Positions 47,199 to 50,995 of a stretch of DNA of 50,995 bases are shown in pieces. Under the pieces are notes generated by a model. It had not been told where the DNA came from, did not search any database, and saw only the letters and a list, made by a program, of their open reading frames with translations. This DNA is from Nocardioides sp. PD653-B2 (GTDB taxonomy: Bacteria > Actinomycetota > Actinomycetes > Propionibacteriales > Nocardioidaceae): assembly GCF_002117935.1 (NCBI RefSeq), contig NZ_BDJE01000030.1:1-50995 (forward strand). Reading direction: 5' to 3'. Positions within the stretch are counted from its first letter, which is position 1; each line of letters opens with the position of its first letter. Made by a program: the position numbers and the translations under genes.

Positions 47199-48080
47199 AT
47201 GACCTCCCTGGGACTGATCCTCGGCTACGCGGCGGACGCCGTGCTCGGCGACCCGCGCCGCTTCCACCCGGTGGCCGGGTTCGGGCGGACGGCCGCCGCG
47301 CTGGAGCGGGTGACGTACGCCGATCGCCGCGGCGCGGGTGTCGTGCACGTCGCGGTGCTGGTCGGCGGCGCGGCCGCCCTTGGCACCCGCGGCATCCCGA
47401 CCGCGCTCGCCACGTGGGCGGTGCTCGGGGCTCGGTCGCTGGACCGCGAGGCGGCCGCGGTCGAGGCGCTGCTCGGCTCCGGCGACCTGCCGGGCGCCCG
47501 GCACCGGCTGACCCACCTCGTCGGCCGCGACACCGGCGCGCTCGACGAGAGCGAGGTCGCCCGGGCGGTGATCGAGTCGCTCGCGGAGAACACGTCCGAC
47601 GCGGTCGTCGCTCCCCTGGTCTGGGGCGCGGTGGCGGGGGTGCCGGGTCTGCTGGGTCACCGCGCCGCCAACACCCTCGACGCGATGGTCGGCCACCGCA
47701 ACGCGCGCTACGAGCGGTTCGGCTGGGCGGCGGCGCGGCTCGACGACGTGCTCAACCTGCCCGGCTCGCGGTTGACCGCCCTGCTCACGGTCGGCCTGGC
47801 CGACGACCCGGGGGCTGCCTGGCGCACCTGGCGCCGCGACGCGGCCGGCCACCCGAGCCCGAACGCCGGCCCGGTCGAGGCGGCGTTCGCCGGGGCGCTC
47901 GGCGTCCGGCTGGGCGGCGTGAACACCTACGGCGACCGGGTGGAGGACCGGCACGTGCTGGGCGACGGCCGCGCTCCGACGCTTCACGACATCACCCGCG
48001 CCCGGCGGCTGGCCCGCCGGGTCGGCTGGGGAGCGCTCGCTGCCGTCGTACCCATCGCGCTGCTGCGTCGACGTCGCTGA
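47199..48080 (+). CDS. cobD: Adenosylcobinamide-phosphate synthase (CobD/CbiB)
   Basis: Membrane amide synthase that adds the aminopropanol linker. The 293-residue product has [23 protein letters not shown] at the N terminus (shown in part: [12 protein letters not shown]), [41 protein letters not shown], and [19 protein letters not shown], which are family motifs. The ATG at 47199 lies two bases from the divergent cobU start. The final 89 bp overlap the 3' end of the convergent cobK. Confidence 0.94.
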   Translation: MTSLGLILGYAADAVLGDPRRFHPVAGFGRTAAALERVTYADRRGAGVVHVAVLVGGAAALGTRGIPTALATWAVLGARSLDREAAAVEALLGSGDLPGARHRLTHLVGRDTGALDESEVARAVIESLAENTSDAVVAPLVWGAVAGVPGLLGHRAANTLDAMVGHRNARYERFGWAAARLDDVLNLPGSRLTALLTVGLADDPGAAWRTWRRDAAGHPSPNAGPVEAAFAGALGVRLGGVNTYGDRVEDRHVLGDGRAPTLHDITRARRLARRVGWGALAAVVPIALLRRRR

Positions 48081-48747
48081 CCGTCTCCACCCCCGCGGGC
48101 GCGGCCGGTCGTCGCACGACGACGACCGGGATGCCGAGCGCGGCCGCGGCCTGCATCTTGGGCCAGGTGTGGTCGCCGCCGGAGTCCTTGGTCACGAGCA
48201 CGTCGCTGCCGTGCCGCTGCATCAGCGCGAGCTCGTCCCCGTAGCGGTAGGGCCCGCGGTCGACCAGCAGCTCCCACGGGTCCGGCAGCGCCACCTCCGG
48301 CTCGTCGACCACCCGCGCCAGCACGGCACGGTGCACGAGCGGGCCGGTGAAGCGGCCGAGCTGCTGGCGGCCGACGGTGAGGAACGGCCGCTCCCCCAGC
48401 ACGGCAGCACGGGCGGCGGCGTCGTCGTGGCCGTCCACCCAGTGCCAGTCGCCGCGCCAGCCCGGGCGCTGCAGCCGCAGGAGGGGGACGTCGGTGCACG
48501 CGGCCGCTGCGTGAGCGGAGATCTGCGCTGCGAAGGGATGCGTCGCGTCCACGACCACGTCGTACGACGCGGCCGCGGCCCGGAGTCCCTCGACGCCGCC
48601 CAGGCCTCCGATCCGCACGCCGCCGACGGGCAGCCGCGGTTCGGCGACCCGGCCCGCGAGCGACGTGGTCACGTCGACACCGTCGGCGACCAGCGCGGCG
48701 GCGAGGTCCCGCGCCTCCGCCGTACCTCCCAGCAGGAGCACCCTCAC
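47992..48747 (-). CDS. cobK: Precorrin-6A reductase
   Basis: NADPH-dependent reduction of precorrin-6A. The 251-residue product has [17 protein letters not shown] at the start, [27 protein letters not shown], and [19 protein letters not shown], the family motifs. GTG at 48747 overlaps the cobQ stop (GTGA). The C-terminal tail (about 15 residues, [15 protein letters not shown]) goes beyond the usual end and lies antisense to cobD. Confidence 0.93.
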   Translation of the reverse strand: MRVLLLGGTAEARDLAAALVADGVDVTTSLAGRVAEPRLPVGGVRIGGLGGVEGLRAAAASYDVVVDATHPFAAQISAHAAAACTDVPLLRLQRPGWRGDWHWVDGHDDAAARAAVLGERPFLTVGRQQLGRFTGPLVHRAVLARVVDEPEVALPDPWELLVDRGPYRYGDELALMQRHGSDVLVTKDSGGDHTWPKMQAAAALGIPVVVVRRPAAPAGVETVSDVDAAARWVRRQRALPSRPGGPAAGRG

Positions 48748-50165
48748 CGGCTCGCCCCCGGCGGGAGGACGGGCACGGCGGGCGCCCCGTCGCGCGCCAG
48801 CGCGAGCAGCTCGTCGACCGGCAGGTGCTCCTCGACCAGGTCGCCGAGCAGGTCGAGCCGGCGCTCCCGGGCCGCCGGGAAGCTCACACCCGACGGTGTC
48901 CAACCGGGCAGCGCCCCGGCGAGGTAGGCGGTCCGGGTCGCGTCGTCCTCGAGGCTGCCGTGCACCATCGTGCCGAACACCTGGCCCGAGCGGGGCTCGC
49001 CGGTGACGCGGCCGTGGTGGATCTCGTAGCCCGTCGGGGCGTGCGTGCGCAGCACCTTCTCAGGCGTGAACTCCGTGCGCACGTCGAGCAGGCCGAGGCC
49101 GGGCACCGTCGCGGGCCCGCCCTCGACGCCGTCCGGGTCCGCGATCTCGAGGCCGAGCATCTGGAAGCCGCCGCAGATGCCGAGCACCGGCCCGCCGGCG
49201 GCGGCGTGGGAGGCGATCGCCCGGTCGAGGCCGCGCTCGCGCAGCCAGGCCAGGTCGGCGACGGTCGCGCGGGTGCCGGGCAGCACCACCAGGTCGGCGT
49301 CCGACAACGCCCGCGGGTCGGCCGCGAACGCGACATCGAGGCCCGGCTCGAGGCCGAGCGCGTCGACGTCGGTGAAGTTGCTGATCCGCGGCAGCCGCAC
49401 GACTGCCACCTTGCGCGTGCCCGCGTCGCCGCGCGCGCGCCGCCCGTCGAGGTCGAGGGCGTCCTCGGAGTCGAGCCACAGGTCGGGGTGCCACGGCAGC
49501 ACGCCGTACACCCGCCGGCCGGTGAGCCGCTCCAGCTCGGTGAGCCCGGGCTCCAGCAGGGACACGTCGCCGCGGAACTTGTTGACGACGAAGCCCGCGA
49601 TCAGCCGCTGGTCGTCGGGCTCGAGCAGCGCGACGGTGCCGAACATCGCCGCGAAGAGCCCGCCCCGGTCGATGTCGCCGACCACCACGGTCGGCAGGCC
49701 GGCGTGGCGGGCCAGGCCCATGTTGACGTAGTCGCTGCTGCGCAGGTTGATCTCGGCCGGGCTGCCCGCGCCCTCGGCGACCACGAGCTCGTAGCGCGAC
49801 GCCAGGTCGTCGAAGGCGTCGTACGCCGCCGCCGCGAGGTGCCGTCGCCCGTCGACGAAGTCGCGCGACGTGACCTCGCCCGCCGGCCGGCCCATCACCA
49901 CGACGTGGCTGCGGTGGTCGCTGCCGGGCTTGAGGAGCACCGGGTTCATCGCGGCCTCGGGCTCGGCGCGGGCGGCCAGCGCCTGGATCCACTGGGCTCG
50001 GCCGATCTCCGCGCCGTCGGCGCAGACCATCGAGTTGTTGGACATGTTCTGCGCCTTGAACGGCGCCACCGCCACCCCGGCGCGCGCGAAGGCACGGCAC
50101 AGGCCGGTGGTGAGGATGCTCTTGCCCGCGTCGGAGGTGGTGCCGGCGACGAGCAACCCGCTCAC
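48744..50165 (-). CDS. cobQ: Cobyric acid synthase
   Basis: Glutamine-dependent amidation of four side chains of adenosyl-cobyrinic acid diamide. The 473-residue product has the N-terminal [20 protein letters not shown] and [31 protein letters not shown], and the C-terminal glutaminase domain with the cysteine in [12 protein letters not shown] and [13 protein letters not shown] at 50165 overlaps the cobF stop (GTGA). Middle gene of cobF-cobQ-cobK. Confidence 0.95.
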   Translation of the reverse strand: MSGLLVAGTTSDAGKSILTTGLCRAFARAGVAVAPFKAQNMSNNSMVCADGAEIGRAQWIQALAARAEPEAAMNPVLLKPGSDHRSHVVVMGRPAGEVTSRDFVDGRRHLAAAAYDAFDDLASRYELVVAEGAGSPAEINLRSSDYVNMGLARHAGLPTVVVGDIDRGGLFAAMFGTVALLEPDDQRLIAGFVVNKFRGDVSLLEPGLTELERLTGRRVYGVLPWHPDLWLDSEDALDLDGRRARGDAGTRKVAVVRLPRISNFTDVDALGLEPGLDVAFAADPRALSDADLVVLPGTRATVADLAWLRERGLDRAIASHAAAGGPVLGICGGFQMLGLEIADPDGVEGGPATVPGLGLLDVRTEFTPEKVLRTHAPTGYEIHHGRVTGEPRSGQVFGTMVHGSLEDDATRTAYLAGALPGWTPSGVSFPAARERRLDLLGDLVEEHLPVDELLALARDGAPAVPVLPPGASR

Positions 50166-50914
50166 GACGGCCGCCGCAGGAGGTAGACGTCCATCACCCA
50201 GCCGGCCTCGGCGCGCACCCGAGCGCGCGCGGCGTCGATGTCGGCCCGCACCTCGCCGACCCGGCCGGCCACGAGTGCCTCGGACGTGGTGCCGAGGTTG
50301 GCGCCCCACCAGATCGTCCAGCCTGCGAGGTCGTCGAGGTCGAGGGTGCGGTTGAGCATCACGACGATGTTGTCCTGGCCCTGCGCGACCGCCTGGCGCA
50401 GCCGGCGCCCGGTCGTCACGTGCACGGGCCGGCCGACCTCGTGCAGCACGATCCGGTGCCGGGCGGCGAGCAGCTGCGGCGCGCTGACGCCGGGGACCAC
50501 GTCCACGTCGAGCTCCACCCGCTCGGCCAGGGCGTCGACCAGCCGCAGCGTCGAGTCGTAGAGCGACGGGTCCCCCCAGACCAGCAGCCCGACGTCGCCG
50601 GGATGCTCCCGGAGGGCGGCGGCGTACGACGCCACCCGCGCGTCGTGCCACGCGCGCACGGCCGCTGGGTAGTCGGCCGGGTCGTCCCGGTCGCGCGGCG
50701 GGTCCTCGATCACGACGACCGGCGGGTCTCCGTACTCGCGGCAGATCGCGGTGCGTACGTCGAGCAGCGGGTCGTCGTCGGCCTTGGCGAACGCGAACAC
50801 GTGGTCGACCGACCGCAGCGCCGCCGCGGCCTCGGCCGTCACGTGCTGCGGCCCCATGCCGACCCCGATGACGCGGAGCCTGCGGGGTGGTTTCGAGGCT
50901 CGCTCCGCTCGCAC
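50162..50914 (-). CDS. cobF: Precorrin-6A synthase (CobF), start in a repeat
   Basis: SAM-dependent C1-methyltransferase that also releases acetate. The body has RVIGVGMGPQHVTAEAAAAL, VGLLVWGDPSLYDSTLRLVD, VVPGVSAPQLLAARH and IWWGANLGTTSEAL, typical of CobF. The start is unclear: GTG at 50914 or 50923 would serve, and the frame stays open through 50992 to the window edge. All these lie in a palindromic repeat and two 33-bp tandem copies that keep the frame (each adds MVVSRLSTTVS). No ribosome site is seen. First gene of cobF-cobQ-cobK. Confidence 0.88.
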   Translation of the reverse strand: MRAERASKPPRRLRVIGVGMGPQHVTAEAAAALRSVDHVFAFAKADDDPLLDVRTAICREYGDPPVVVIEDPPRDRDDPADYPAAVRAWHDARVASYAAALREHPGDVGLLVWGDPSLYDSTLRLVDALAERVELDVDVVPGVSAPQLLAARHRIVLHEVGRPVHVTTGRRLRQAVAQGQDNIVVMLNRTLDLDDLAGWTIWWGANLGTTSEALVAGRVGEVRADIDAARARVRAEAGWVMDVYLLRRPS

Positions 50915-50995
50915 CTCAACCACCGTGCTGACGGTGGTCGAGAGCCTCGAAACCACCATGCTGACGGTGGTTGAGAGCCTCGACACCACCATGCT
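50886..50995. repeat. Palindrome and 33-bp tandem repeat at the cobF start
   Basis: GGTGGTT (50886-50892) and AACCACC (50918-50924) close a palindrome containing GGCTCGCTCCGCTCGC. Overlapping it are two 33-bp tandem units (50919-50951 and 50952-50984) plus 11 bases of a third that runs off the window. The ends match the ggtttcgag / ctcaaccacc family seen in chlID and cobB. Confidence 0.92.

Overview
The window is high-GC chromosomal DNA of an actinobacterium. The gene set (WhiA, RbpA, OpcA, a mycothiol-type isomerase fold, KshA/KshB) and the order ctaB / tkt-tal-pgi-zwf-opcA-pgl / rbpA-secG-tpiA-pgk-gap / whiA-yvcK-rapZ-uvrC match the conserved actinobacterial core. Dispersed repeats built on 'ggtcgagtagcgagcg' and 'ggtctcgatac' look like those of Nocardioides and relatives, so Nocardioidaceae is my best guess (inference). 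No tRNA, rRNA, insertion sequence, prophage or CRISPR array was found.

Region 1 (1-18.5 kb), central carbon and housekeeping: ctaB diverges from a tightly overlapping pentose-phosphate operon. That operon ends in a 32-34 bp tandem array and a large inverted repeat, facing the convergent operon gap-pgk-tpiA-secG-rbpA. Then uvrC-rapZ-yvcK-whiA, all on the minus strand.

Region 2 (18.5-25.7 kb), mixed: a TTC38-like TPR protein, a Rieske lipoprotein, uvrA with a lysine/alanine-rich tail and a LexA box over its promoter, a maleylpyruvate-isomerase-like protein, a metallo-beta-lactamase-fold hydrolase and a membrane-anchored unknown.

Region 3 (25.8-32.3 kb), a small steroid-catabolism island: kshA, a four-cysteine small protein and kshB diverge from an acyl-CoA dehydrogenase pair resembling ChsE4/ChsE5 (FadE26/FadE27), with a KstR-like palindrome between them. 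A spermidine-synthase-like gene and a secreted unknown follow.

Region 4 (32.4-51 kb), an aerobic-type cobalamin cluster with three cobalamin riboswitches. Riboswitch 1 precedes cobG-cobH-cobIJ, riboswitch 2 precedes chlID-cobO-cobB-cobC, and riboswitch 3 precedes cbtB-cbtA-cobT-cobS. Minus-strand units are cobL-cobM, cobU and cobF-cobQ-cobK; cobD is on the plus strand. Uroporphyrinogen methyltransferase (cobA), cobN and bluB are not here and must be elsewhere if the pathway is complete.

Most striking: palindromic repeats lie in frame inside interdomain linkers of three cobalamin proteins (CobIJ, ChlID, CobB) and over the start of a fourth (CobF). In ChlID and CobB the same repeat is read in the same frame, giving the same short peptide motifs. 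This suggests a mobile or expanding palindromic element that colonises genes at linker positions.
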